Source of the DNA: Lingula anatina
Lineage: Eukaryota > Brachiopoda > Lingulata > Lingulida > Lingulidae
DNA: 55,765 nucleotides
Direction of reading: 5' to 3'
Assembly (NCBI RefSeq): GCF_001039355.2
Contig: NW_019776168.1
Coordinates: forward strand, 658,493 to 714,257
This document shows, piece by piece, positions 34,282 through 45,463 of the stretch. The notes under the pieces were generated by a model that was not told where the DNA came from, searched no databases, and worked only from the letters and a program-made list of their open reading frames with translations. Position numbers and translations under genes: made by a program. The stretch's first letter is position 1; each line of letters begins with the position of its first letter.

Positions 34282-35453
34282 GAACAAAGAGAAGTAAAAG
34301 GCAACTGAAACCTGTGGCAGTACCATCTTTGTTTTCTTGGCAGAAAGAAGAATCTCAGGCTGCCAAGAACAGGTCAAACAGAGCAAGAAGGCGTAGTGAT
34401 CGCGGTGAGCAACCCCAACCCAATCCTGAAGTTGTATTTGAAGGTGTTGATGTGACAGAGGAAATTATTGAGGTAGACACTCCAGATATTGTGCTGGAAG
34501 CTACTAGTGCACCAACCACCCTAGGTGACAGTTCCACACAGACTCCCTTCTACCCTAAACTTTCTATTGAGGAGCTGAGCACCAATGATAAAATGCTAAA
34601 CTATTACACAGGATTGCAGAATCATGAACATTTTGTCTATGTTTTATCAACACTAGGCCCTGCTGCCTACCACTTAAATTATAGGTGGCGAAAACCTATC
34701 AATATTTCAGTTGAAAATCAGTTACTATTGACTTTAGTTAAACTTCGCTTACATTCTCCAAACAAAGAAGTTGGATTTTTATTTGGCATATCAGAATTTT
34801 GTGTGAGCAATATCTTTGTCACGTGGGTCAATTTCATGTATTTTGAGTGGCAAAAACTTGACATCTGGCCTGTCAAAGAACTTGTTGACTTTTATATGCC
34901 TCAGGACTTCAAAGATAAGTTCCCTACCACTAGAGTCATTATAGATGGAGTTGAAATGCCCATCAAGAAACCCAGCAAGCCTGTTGCCCAGCAAGTAACT
35001 TTTTCTACGTACAAAAACAAGAACACCATCAAGACTATCGTTGGTGTGACTCCTGGTGGGATGGTTTCACACATTCCCCCTGCCTATGGTGGCTCTGCAA
35101 GTGACCGTTTGTTAATAGAGCGAGACAACATCCATGTCAAATGCCAGCGTGGGGATTCTGTGATGGCAGATAAAGGATTTGATATACAGGACATTTATGC
35201 TCCTTATGGTGTATTAGTGAATACTCCAACTTTTTTCCGAAATAAGAACCAGTTATCAGGAACTGAAATTCTCCACGATAGAAAAATTGCCAGTAAACGT
35301 GTTCATGTTGAGAGACTGATTGGTCTGGCCAAAACTTATAATATAATGAAGACCCCATTAAATGACACTGAAACTGCATTGGGCACACAGATAGTGTTTG
35401 TGTGTTTTATGCTTGTAAACTTCAGAAACTGCATTGTACCCAAAACAGCATAG
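34282..35453 (+). CDS. THAP-DDE (DDE_Tnp_4) transposase, missing first exon
   Basis: Exon 2 begins after the acceptor CTTTGGTATTAG (AG ends 34281). It opens with KRQLKPVAVPSLF, the AVPxF end of a THAP zinc-finger domain. The DDE_Tnp_4 catalytic domain follows: D in VIIDGVEMPI (codon at 34944), YGGSASDR, D in SVMADKGFD (35169) and E in RVHVERLIG (35310). The frame is uninterrupted to TAG. The exon with the C2CH zinc ligands is not found: only 130 bp lies between the acceptor and the inverted repeat, so the left end of the element is lost. Family role: binds terminal repeats and catalyses DNA cut-and-paste. Together with the convergent SAP-SWIM-YqaJ gene this suggests an ISL2EU-like element (from family knowledge, not searched). 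Confidence 0.85.
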
Positions 35454-35854
35454 CCTGTGTAAATTGCAAGATGTGATTGATAATATGAACAAAAGTTTAT
35501 TTCCTACAAACATTTAATTCATTAAACATGCAAATATTTCTCAGATGCAAACAAACATAGCTTTTATTGTACACATAATTGAATATCAAGGTGCATCTGC
35601 AGAGCAATACAAAGGAGTGAATTTGAAAACCTTCAAAGGCTACCATTTTCCATTATCACATGAATACAGTGCATGAAATTAAGATATTATCTGCTTAGAC
35701 ATAAGGTAAATGGTACGATTTTAAACTTGGCATTATTTGTATATATTCTGAAAGCATTAATAATAACTGCATCATTATATGTACTTGGTGATACAAGCAT
35801 TTTCTTTGTTAATGTGCTTCTTAACATTTAGAGGGGACAAAGGCACAACACATT

Positions 35855-38005
35855 TCAATAACTTTCATGATACAGGTACCTTTCCAAATAAACTCTTCTG
35901 AAATGCTTAACAAAAAAATCATCTAATTTTTTTAACATTTCCTCTACCATCACTATGTCATAAGTGATACTAATTATTTTAATGTCTTTGAGGGTAAATA
36001 CTGCAAAGTCACACTTTTTTGTCTTTGTTATGTGCATTGCACCTTGCACCTGATACATATAGTCATGGTTTTTCTTTAATTTCAACTGGCCATTGTTGTC
36101 ATATTCTAAGTAGGGCACTGTGACTGGGGATATGATTTGCTCTTTACTTGAATAAGGACACTTCACTTCTAATATCTTGTCGACGCTCACAATACCATCC
36201 GGAGAGGCAGCAAGATATGGACGAGATGCATCAACCCATAATCCAGTTTTCTGAACAGTCACCCCGGAAATTTTCTCATATTCACGTACTGCTTTGAACT
36301 CATAACGTTGTCCATGGCGAATGGGTTTGGTATTCAACTGTTTTACAGATTGAAGTTCTTTGGCAGCTTTGCCAGGGTCTGCCTTCTTCATTTTACAAAT
36401 TTTCCCAAAGTTTGAAGAAGTAATTCTTTTACAGCGCTCGGAATACCAAATTTTGTTTGTGTTTTGTCCCATAGTTGCTGTCTTCACTTTCTGCATTTCA
36501 GTGGCATTGATTGCGGTAATGTTTTCAGATTCAAGAAATTGATCTTCTGGTGATAGTTTATTGTAATCATGGTCTGAGTAAACAGCCCTGAGATTTGCAG
36601 GAGGGAATAATTGAAGGATAGCAGGATTGGCAGATGTGTTGGCAGCAAAGTTGATGGAAGCATTGGCTACTCTTGAGTAAACAGCCGAAGGTGTTTCATT
36701 GAACTGTTCTGGAATGGGGTTAAATATTAATTTGGAATTGTTAGACCTGGATGGCACATTGGCTGTCTTGATGGGAGAACCATAGTGAATTTTCTTTGGG
36801 CGATGAAAAGACTGCAACTCTGCAGTACATGTCGTTTCCAAGACCATTTTATTTCCATTGCTGCAGTCCAAAATTGCTAGCATGCATGCCCTTACATGCT
36901 TACAGTGTGCTGACGGCCCTTCCCCTGCTTTGCACTCACACTGGCTTTCTAAAAAATATCCATCTTGCTCCAGCTTGATATCTATGGTGTAAGTAACTGC
37001 TCTACGCATCTTTGCACGACACTGAGCTCGCACAAAAATAAATGATTCAGTTTTGCAAAACCGAATAAATCTGATGAATCTGGAATATAATATAATATAA
37101 TATAATTTTTCTTTCTTCTAAGATTGCAACCCACTCCGATCTCTAGCCCAAAATAGTATTACAAAATTTAGAGAGTCCTCTGTACCTGAGATAACTTAAG
37201 GTAAAAAAGCAGACTATTTCTTAAGATTATAAATTAATACTGAAACAACATACCTGTCCTTGTACATATCCATTGCTAGTTTGTTGAGACTTGTCCCTAG
37301 GGGCAGAAGGAACTGATCAACAAACTCTTGGCTTGTTTTGATCACTGAACCTGCCACGTCTTTGTACAACTTATCATCTGGTCTTAGCATTTGGTACTCC
37401 CTCTTTGACTCCTCTTGGCCAGTCAAGCACATTCTGTCATATGCAACTAAGCTAAAATAAAATAAAAATATACAAAAACATTATTATTTTAGGACACTTA
37501 ACTTCCATAAATATATAAAGACGATTTCACAGATACAGGGTACAAGTATGTTAATTGTTTTAGATTTAAATTTATTCATGATTTCAGTATTTAAAAAAAT
37601 GCATATCAAGAACATAATTTTCTTATTTTTAATATTAATGACTGCATGTTTACCAAGCTCACCCAAAAGCTACGCACACATTTCCGCCATTAATTCAACA
37701 AATTACGACACGAAAAGGTCTTCTCACAAACTACAATAATAAACAACTAACGAAATTCTGAAATTCGCATACTTTTCGACTTTCTCCTCAAATATCTGCT
37801 TCGGGAGTAATACTAGTATATCTATTAGTAATACTAACAGTAAATTACAAAATTCAATGAGATTGAGTGCTACACGAAAAGCGCTTGAAAGCGAAACGCT
37901 CACTCACCGGTCTATTAAATCTTTTTTCCTGCCACTGACCCGTGCTCTTCTTCTTCTCAGTTCTTCTTTCAGTTTCTTTAACGGCCATTCATCATATGTA
38001 GTCAT
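35855..38005 (-). CDS. SAP-SWIM-YqaJ nuclease of a DNA transposon, three exons
   Basis: Exons on the minus strand: 38005-37908, 37451-37254, 37079-35855; GT-AG introns, consistent phases, 1521 nt, 506 aa. Exon 1 and the start of exon 2 encode a SAP-type DNA-binding helix pair (WPLKKLKEELRRRRARVSGR, then KKDLIDRLV). Exon 3 has a SWIM zinc finger (CECKAGEGPSAHCKH, CxC...CxH). The lambda-exonuclease/YqaJ core follows: RITSSNFGK, GQRYEFKAVREYE, LAASPDGIV and ILEVKCP with YQVQGAMHI, carrying the expected E, D and EVK residues. It converges on the transposase, leaving ~400 bp between stops. Predicted nuclear exonuclease assisting transposition; that role is inferred. About 140 bp upstream the element seems to end in GGATATCTGCACGGTCTCTC. 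Confidence 0.9.
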
Positions 38006-38147
38006 TTTTGCGGTACAAAAGAGAAAAAACTAATCATAAATCGCGATGACACAATCGTATTGCCCACGCTATAAACAGGAAGTTCAATTTCCTGTGCTGG
38101 TGCGGTTGTGGCGACGCGTAGCGGGGATATCTGCACGGTCTCTCATT
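36708..38147. repeat. First copy of a 1.44-kb near-identical direct repeat
   Basis: Matches 38149-39601 with only scattered substitutions, one A, and a ~12-bp insertion (GGGCGAAAAAAA region near 39170). A single N at 38148 separates the copies. Both end at the same GTCTCTCATT. Confidence 0.93.
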
Positions 38148-38148
38148 N
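38148..38148. other. Single-N scaffold join
   Basis: One N between two copies of the same sequence; see the findings. Confidence 0.9.
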
Positions 38149-39459
38149 TCTGGAATGGGGTTAAATATTAATTTGGAATTGTTAGACCTGGATGGCACAT
38201 TGGCTGTCTTGATGGGAGAACCATAGTGAATTTTCTTTGGGCGATGAAAAGACTGCAACTCTGCAGTACATGTCGTTTCCAAGACCATTTTATTTCCATT
38301 GCTGCAGTCCAAAATTGCTAGCATGCATGCCCTTACATGCTTACAGTGTGCTGACGGCCCTTCCCCTGCTTTGCACTCACACTGGCTTTCTAAAAAATAT
38401 CCATCTTGCTCCAGCTTGATATCTATGGTGTAAGTAACTGCTCTACGCATCTTTGCACGACACTGAGCTCGCACAAAAATAAATGATTCAGTTTTGCAAA
38501 ACCGAATAAATCTGATGAATCTGGAATATAATATAATATAATATAATTTTTCTTTCTTCTAAGATTGCAACCCACTCCGATCTCTAGCCCAAAATAATAT
38601 TACAAAATTTAGAGAGTCCTCTGTACCTGAGATAACTTAAGGTAAAAAAGCAGACTATTTCTTAAGATTATAAATTAATACTGAAACAACATACCTGTCC
38701 TTGTACATATCCATTGCTAGTTTGTTGAGACTAGTCCCTAGGGGCAGAAGGAACTGATCAACAAACTCTTGGCTTGTTTTGATCACTGAACCTGCCACGT
38801 CTTTGTACAACTTATCATCTGGTCTTAGCATTTGGTACTCCCTCCTTGACTCCTCTTGGCCAGTCAAGCACATTCTGTCATATGCAACTAAGCTAAAATA
38901 AAATAAAAATATACAAAAACATTATTATTTTAGGACACTTAACTTCCATAAATATATAAAGACGATTTCACAGATACAGGGTACAAGCATGTTAATTGTT
39001 TTAGATTTAAATTTATTCATGATTTCAGTATTTAAAAAAAATGCATATCAAGAACATAATTTTCTTATTTTTAATATTAATGACTGCATGTTTACCAAGC
39101 TCACCCAAAAGCTACGCACACATTTCCGCCATTAATTCAACAAATTACGACACGAAAAGGTCTTCTCACGGGCGAAAAAAAAAACTACAATAATAAACAA
39201 CTAACGAAATTCTGAAATTCGCATACTCTTCGACTTTCTCCTCAAATATCTGCTTCGGGAGTAATACTAGTATATCTATTAGTAATACTAACAGTAATTT
39301 ACAAAATTCAATGAGATTGAGTGCTACACGAAAAGCGCTTGAAAGCGAAACGCTCACTCACCGGTCTATTAAATCTTTTTTCCTGCCACTGACCCGTGCT
39401 CTTCTTCTTCTCAGTTCTTCTTTCAGTTTCTTTAACGGCCATTCATCATATTTAGTCAT
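38149..39459 (-). pseudogene. Second, 3'-truncated copy of the SAP-SWIM-YqaJ gene
   Basis: Exon equivalents 39459-39362, 38892-38695 and 38520-38149. The third stops at the N after FNPIP, so the YqaJ core is absent. Differences from the full copy are few (for example MTKYDE for MTTYDE, and EESRRE for EESKRE). Most likely an allelic contig end rather than a second gene. Confidence 0.8.
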
Positions 39460-39601
39460 TTTTGCGGTACAAAAGAGAAAAAACTAATCATAAATCGCGA
39501 TGACACAATCGTATTGCCCACGCTATAAACAGGAAGTTCAATTTCCTGTGCTGGTGCGGTTGTGGCGACGCGTAGCGGGGATATCTGCACGGTCTCTCAT
39601 T

Positions 39602-41060
39602 AGGACTAATACTATTCAGGCACAATATTTTGTGTACTCAGTATAAAAGCCATTATTTATGGCACTGGATTGTGATACATTATATATAACTGCATGTGAA
39701 ACGTTTTCTGATCATCTAGGAAACGGCCTAGCAGCTCATTATATGTGTTATTGAGGCTATTATCCAACACAGCAGTAAGCTAACAAAGGTGATAATAATT
39801 GCTTGTGAATGTAGTGACAGTATCCTGTTATAATGCCTGTATCAAGGTACTGAATTAGGTAATATAGTATCATAGCATCAAGCATAAGCCAATAGTTCAA
39901 GTTTCAGTCTAAAGGGCACAAGACACTCAAGAAAGGATAATCTTGTTTTTCTTGGAATCCCCCGACAATGTTCTAGTTCTCACTCAGACCATTTTTGCTT
40001 AACTCAGTTTCAAAAAGGGTAATGTCTTAAAAATGGTTAAAATCTCTCTCTCAGTCTGGCTCTCTCTCTTTACAAAGACTGGTCCATTATCTCAGTGGTA
40101 CATTACCCCACTAGGTACTAAGAGCTGATTCGTGTTGAAAAACGTAATGTAATATATATATAATGCCTTCAGGGTTAGAAAGTATCATTTTCTGAAATGT
40201 TACTAATGATGGTCCCTAGAATTGCACGTAACTGCATAAAACAAACTGTAAAAAGTGTGCTGGAACCCCAATAGGGGAATTGTGTTTTCCTTATGTAAAT
40301 TCATATAGTCATATGACAAAAAGACATTATACAGCTTACCTAGCAATTTATCTACTTGTCATATCTCTACACCAAAGAAGGGACTTCGCCTTAGTATAAT
40401 TACAATTCTTTCCCATTACATTCTTACATATCTATTATATGGCATACAGAAATCACACCAAATGATGCTAAGATAATTTATTAAAACAAAGACCGTTTGT
40501 GCTTTTAGCTTGCATTCTTTAACCATAAGTAAATTACAAATCACCCCAGAGGAGACAATGAAGCACTCCAAGATCAATTTTCAGAAGCGAGCAATTCAGA
40601 CTGAGCAAATTCTAATCTTTACCAAGATACGCAATCTTGGGAATAAAAAGTGACAGTTTCAGTAATAGTCTGCAAAAAGCCTGTAGAACCACATAATCTG
40701 ATCTTTCTCCTGTGGCATTTGCAAAAATTAGGTAGGGGCTCTTCATACATGTGCCCACATGTGTGGATAAAAGACCTGCAAGTCTTGTAAACTGAATAGG
40801 TTTTTAATTGAACACTGGATGAATGTGCAATGCATAACACCTCCCTGAAGATACTGTTGAAACCCATAGGTGTGAAAAAGTGACTTTTTTTTTCTCTTTA
40901 AAATTTAATGTTATGATGTTTGGTTTGACTTACAAGAATATTAGAGTCAAAGGTGATATTGTTGCATGTCAGAGTTGTAAGATGTGACACCGTGTTACTA
41001 ATGATGTGAAATTGTGCATGTGTGTGTCAGATGTGATATTTTGTTACATCTGTTGTGATA

Positions 41061-41091
<31 letters not shown>

Positions 41092-41771
41092 TGTGTGTGT
41101 CAGATGTGATATAGTGTGAAAAGTGCCACGGTATGTGACATGCAATTGTGTAAGATGTGACAGTGTGTCAAGTGTGAAGTGGTTGTGCATTGTGGTTGGT
41201 GTGCCATTGTGCTAGGTGTGACAAGGTTTTAACTGTCACATTCCATTAGAAGTGACATTGTGTTGGATGTGACATTGTGTTGGATGTGGCAATGTGTTCA
41301 GTGTACCATTGTATAAAAAGTTTGATGGTGCTCTGGCTATGAAGGCTTAAACTATGAGTCTGTAAAAGTTTATTGCAGCTACAAAATTAAGAAATAATGC
41401 ATCGTAGTCACAAAAAAGTGACTCCTACTAATGTATGAGAAAGCCTAAGAGTGTAAGTTGTGGTAGGGTGGCACTTCAGAATTTTACTTCTGTTTGGTCC
41501 AAGCAAAATCAAGTCAGTTAATTGACTTTGGTATATTATTTAGCACAGTGCTGCATAAAGATTACTTCTTATGTAAAAGTAAGGCTATCAAATGGTCAAT
41601 TTCTCAAGACAGTACAATACAAAAAAATGGACAGAAATGGTGCAAAGTCTGCATAAACACATGAGTATTTCAAAAGCACTAATTGACACATTTCTCACAA
41701 TGACATATAGCTGTGTTTTAACAGCAGGGAGATCATATATATATATATATATGTAAAAACACTTTACTTAC
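39602..41771. other. Unique flank with GT-rich minisatellite
   Basis: Sequence following the element end. From about 40960 to 41310 are degenerate ~20-bp repeats of the type GATGTGACATTGTGTTG, with (GT)n at 41059-41100 and (AT)n at 41739-41752. No gene is supported except the exon at 41772. Confidence 0.6.
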
Positions 41772-41906
41772 AGCAGCTGTTTGATGTGCATCTGACAGTG
41801 TCTCATGGTGGACTCTTTGGTCTGTCATGGACTCCAAGTCCACCCAGTACTTGTTGAACTCTTGGTCATCATCACTAAACTTGGAATAGTAGTATGTGTG
41901 GTCATC
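41772..41906 (-). CDS. Orphan coding exon, product not recognised
   Basis: An open 45-codon exon on the minus strand, bounded by a good acceptor (ATATCTTTTCAG then GATGAC) and a consensus donor (GCTGCT then GTAAGT), phase 0 at both sides. It reads DDHTYYYSKFSDDDQEF and KYWVDLESMTDQRVHHETLS, ending DAHQTAA. It is acidic and polar, with no helix or zinc motif that I recognise. Codon choice looks like a real exon. Flanking exons are not in the window, and a scaffold join lies 95 bp upstream at 42001, so the rest of the gene may be elsewhere in the genome. Confidence 0.6.
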
Positions 41907-42000
41907 CTGAAAAGATATTGTTATATATAATACTAAGATAAATTTAAATCTTTATAAATCATAGCCATAGTGTACACCTTGTATTCTTATCAGTATTTCG

Positions 42001-42110
42001 NACTTAATCCTGGTTACATTTCATTAACTTACTTTATTATTTTTATATTTAGCACTTATATAGTTTGGGGGATGTTTATTATCTCCCCAGTTTTGTAACT
42101 TTGTATCTTT
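42001..42110. repeat. Scaffold join and extra copy of part of the right inverted arm
   Basis: N at 42001; then 42005-42110 repeats 42181-42286 (starting TAATCCTGGTTACATTTCAT) in direct orientation. Confidence 0.85.
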
Positions 42111-42320
42111 GGCCTTTTATTTTCATTTGCGCCAACTTTTTGCTCCTATAGCTGTTGTGATTTCTCATATTTTTCATAATTAATCCTGGTTACATTTCAT
42201 TAACTTACTTTATTATTTTTATATTTAGCACTTATATAGTTTGGGGGATGTTTATTATCTCCCCAGTTTTGTAACTTTGTATCTTTTTAGTTTTCGTCAT
42301 TAATAAATGACAATTTCAGT
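42111..42320 (-). repeat. Right long inverted arm
   Basis: Complement of 33869-34076. The sequence right after it (CCTTATTCTATCACA at about 42326) is again GPCR-array unit sequence, so the arms bound an insertion into the array. Confidence 0.85.
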
Positions 42321-42322
42321 CA

Positions 42323-42480
42323 CCCCTTATTCTATCACATGTGCACGGCTAGGTGAAACAACAAAGTTGTATTCAGGTTCCAAAAATAAATAAATAAATA
42401 AAATAGAACAAAAAAGGCTCATTTGGACTTACCTCTCAAGTATATTACAAACTTGACATTCAATATAGTCTATTATTTAT
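42323..42480. repeat. GPCR-array unit remnant
   Basis: Matches the piece of array unit with CCTTTATTCTATCACA and AAAGTTGCTTTCAGG (compare 33356-33420), diverged. The next unit piece continues at about 45960. Confidence 0.65.
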
Positions 42481-43024
42481 CTAAATCTTTTTTTTCTGTT
42501 TTTTCCTGTTTTACTGACTGATAAATGAACATATTATTATTAAATTATCTCTTTGATATCTGTAAACTCTATATTGACTAGTTGAGCGGTACAGGTGAAA
42601 TTTGACCTCAATAAAGAAATGCTGTTTCTGTGTTTTACCCAGAAACGGTCACTTTCCCTTCTTCATTGGAGAAACAGACCACGATATGTTGCGGTTTACA
42701 GTGGCTTCTAGTATCCTTATCTGCTAAAACCAGTTTGGTGTTCACTAAGGGCCTTGAAAAACACGTTCTGGTGGCAATTTGCCCCTCATTCTGAAAGGAC
42801 TGGGTGGTTTTTGTTAAGTTGCAGCAGCATATCCGGAAGGACAGTGAGTCTTGTAACCTGGTGGTAAGATTTCGATACATTGGGAGTGGCCTCTGTGTAG
42901 GTAGATCAGTCTGGGCATTCACATGTACATCTATAGACCTTTTTCATCTTTTCCGGAAATGGAAATTGCATTGTGGGTAGGGGAGTCCTGCTATGTCGAA
43001 ACACTTACAGCGGTGCTAAAAACC

Positions 43025-43246
43025 ATGGCTGGGTTTACGTGCTTTTTGTCCCGCTGCTACAATAACAGTAAGCGAGATCGACACATGAGGTTTAATAAGT
43101 TCCAACAAACCCGTTAGAATGAAAAAATATGGTAGAAAGAAAGGAAAATATAGCAGGTTTGGATCAAAAGCAGGGCACCGCGTTTGCGCTGAACATTTCG
43201 AAGGCGGGAAGAAAAACTATAATATTAGGAGATCAACGGAGCTTTA
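43025..43246 (+). pseudogene. Relic THAP zinc-finger exon
   Basis: ATG at 43025 gives MAGFTCFLSRCYNNSKRDRH with the first two zinc ligands (C-x4-C). A frameshift and stop follow near 43115. In another frame the rest of the domain continues: KAGHRVCAEHFEGG with the C-x2-H ligands. The order and spacing are those of a C2CH THAP domain, broken by at least one indel. Confidence 0.78.
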
Positions 43247-43760
43247 ATAAAAAACAGAAATGCTTGGTTAATCAACGGATATAACGAACTATCGGCAAAT
43301 AGAACTCGGGGGTAAACAATGCGAGAAAAAAAAACATTATAAAGATCTGAAGAAAAAATTGAAGAATAGGTGCCTAAAAAGAAAGAAAAGACTTTAAGCA
43401 TGAGATTATGGAAAAAGAAAGTAATAGCTGTGAAGTTTTACACGGGGATTCTACTTACAAAAAATTCAAGAACTTTCACGACTTTTTGTGTACTGTGACA
43501 ACAAAGAGAAGGTTTGAAAAGTTTTGTATGTAATATCCTTTTGTGTGTGTTTTATTGATAAGTGATCATTTTTAATGTAGTAGGCCTATCACAGGTTTTA
43601 ATCTCTCATAACCCTTAGTATGGTGGGTTCTATTTTTTTAACGTGAGACGTTAATAAAATTTTAATTATTATGTATCCAGTCCCGTATACGTATTACTGA
43701 TTTGTACAAACGGGTCTCATATTATCAAGATCAACAGAGACATACGAAGAAGAAAGTACA

Positions 43761-43863
43761 TCGGCTCTTGTTGAACGCGTTATCGGCAAAATAAAAAGTT
43801 ATTTATTTCTGAACACAATGTCAAGAGAATTGGAAAATTCAATGGGCATTTATTGTTATTTAC
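43761..43863 (+). pseudogene. Relic of the transposase DDE C-terminus
   Basis: In frame SALVERVIGKIKSYLF and NTMSRELENSMG match RVHVERLIGLAKTYNI and the following region of the transposase at 34282-35453, including the catalytic Glu. The catalytic core between it and the THAP relic is not recognisable, and the sequence runs into poly(A) and the gap. Confidence 0.65.
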
Positions 43864-44264
43864 AAAAAAAAAAAAAAAAAAAAAAAAAAACAAAAAAAAC
43901 TTTTTAAAAAAAAAAAAAAAAAAAAAAAATATTAGAAAAAAAAAAAAAAAAAAANNNNNNNNNNNNNNNNNNNNNNNNNNNNNNNNNNNNNNNNNNNNNN
44001 NNNNNNNNNNNNNNNNNNNNNNNNNNNNNNNNNNNNNNNNNNNNNNNNNNNNNNNNNNNNNNNNNNNNNNNNNNNNNNNNNNNNNNNNNNNNNNNNNNNN
44101 NNNNNNNNNNNNNNNNNNNNNNNNNNNNNNNNNNNNNNNNNNNNNNNNNNNNNNNNNNNNNNNNNNNNNNNNNNNNNNNNNNNNNNNNNNNNNNNNNNNN
44201 NNNNNNNNNNNNNNNNNNNNNNNNNNNNNNNNNNNNNNNNNNNNNNNNNNNNNNNNNNNNNNNN
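43862..44264. other. Poly(A)-rich tract and assembly gap (310 N)
   Basis: An A-rich stretch of about 93 bp with few interruptions, then N from 43955 to 44264. Predicted Lys- or Phe-rich frames here are artefacts. Confidence 0.97.
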
Positions 44265-45172
44265 AAAAAATGCAGAAAAGCCTTTCTGTAAGCTACACGT
44301 GCATAATACATGTATGGTAAAGACAAAATGGATAATAAAAATAATCTAACAACGTATTTGTAAAGTAATACAAATGCGCTTAGTATAAAAGTAGGCCTAC
44401 GTATATTTAACTGTCTTAGATAATTGAAAAGTATGCAATGTGTGGAAAACACTATCTGAATGATTTTATTGTCTTTGATTGAAAACGATGAAAATACGCA
44501 TGAAAACATTTAAAAATCAAATAATTTGGCCTCTTGCTATAATTGTGTTTTTGCCTGACGGTTTTGTTTCAGTTTGACAAAATTTTCATACTTGTCAGAC
44601 CGAAAGTCTGACATTTTTTACCTGTCGTAAATTTTTTAAATATACTAGAGTAAGACACGGTAAACTTTAATAAACGTCTGGGAAAGAGTCGAGAATTCCT
44701 GTCTCGCCTATTTAACACTTTTAAGTTTATTTAACAATTTAAAAAAATTAAAAGGTTTTAATTACAGAAGAAAGGTCGTAGTTGTGGCCGCCCCCCTTAC
44801 CGAACAATTGAACAAGTAACACCTGATGCCTTATCAGGTACAAAACGATTTAATCAGTTTACCGACGAACAATCTGCGTGTCAGTTTTACCTGTATACAC
44901 AGTAGGTACGAGTCAAACAATGCAGGGAATCTTTTCATTTTATCATTTCAAAAATCTCTTAAGACATCCTTCAAACAAGACATAAAAATCGTAATGAATT
45001 GATACTTCCGGTAAATTAGGTGATATCGCCACAGATTGCATATATAGCCTACATGTAATATTGTGAAGACGTAGGCCTACGCACCTGTCCACACTCTTGA
45101 AAGCTGTGTACGAGTACTGGCTATTTTGATTTTATATATAAAAAAATTACGAGTCTCTTTCACATATCTTTA

Positions 45173-45463
45173 TTATCGGAAGCATTTAAAAGCACTCTGA
45201 AGCTTTAGTTCGTCATCACTATTGAAAATGCAGCCAAGGCTCGGACGCTTAGGTGAAGTGTAGTTGTACAGCGCATCGTATTTAAACTGAGAAAGAAAAC
45301 ATTTAATTGCTTGATTCTCCGTCCAAATAGCTGTTGTCTTGCCTACATTTGTACAGTTTACGCATTTCTGTGCTTCAGCCACCTTTTTATTTTGACAGAA
45401 AGCAGTGCACGCTTCAAACGACCTTTTTATATGCGCACCTTGTACATCATCTACACATAGCAT
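45173..45463 (-). CDS. Hypothetical ORF inside the decayed transposon
   Basis: 96 codons, ATG at 45463-45461, about 70 bp inside the right TIR and pointing inward, the position expected for the element's second gene. Cys-rich patches (ACTAFCQNKK, KCVNCTN) and no SAP or YqaJ motif. Could be the first exon of the partner gene or chance. Confidence 0.3.
   Translation of the reverse strand: MLCVDDVQGAHIKRSFEACTAFCQNKKVAEAQKCVNCTNVGKTTAIWTENQAIKCFLSQFKYDALYNYTSPKRPSLGCIFNSDDELKLQSAFKCFR

Noticed and set aside
40085-40140. tRNA-like phrase CTCAGTGGTACATTACCCC
   Set aside because: No matching B box or cloverleaf could be built; no tRNA gene seen in the window.
41018-41310. CRISPR-like short repeats
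   Set aside because: Units are degenerate GT-rich minisatellite without unique spacers, and the genome is eukaryotic.
43853-44509. Lys-rich or Phe-rich frames around the second gap
   Set aside because: Translation of poly(A) and N, not coding sequence.
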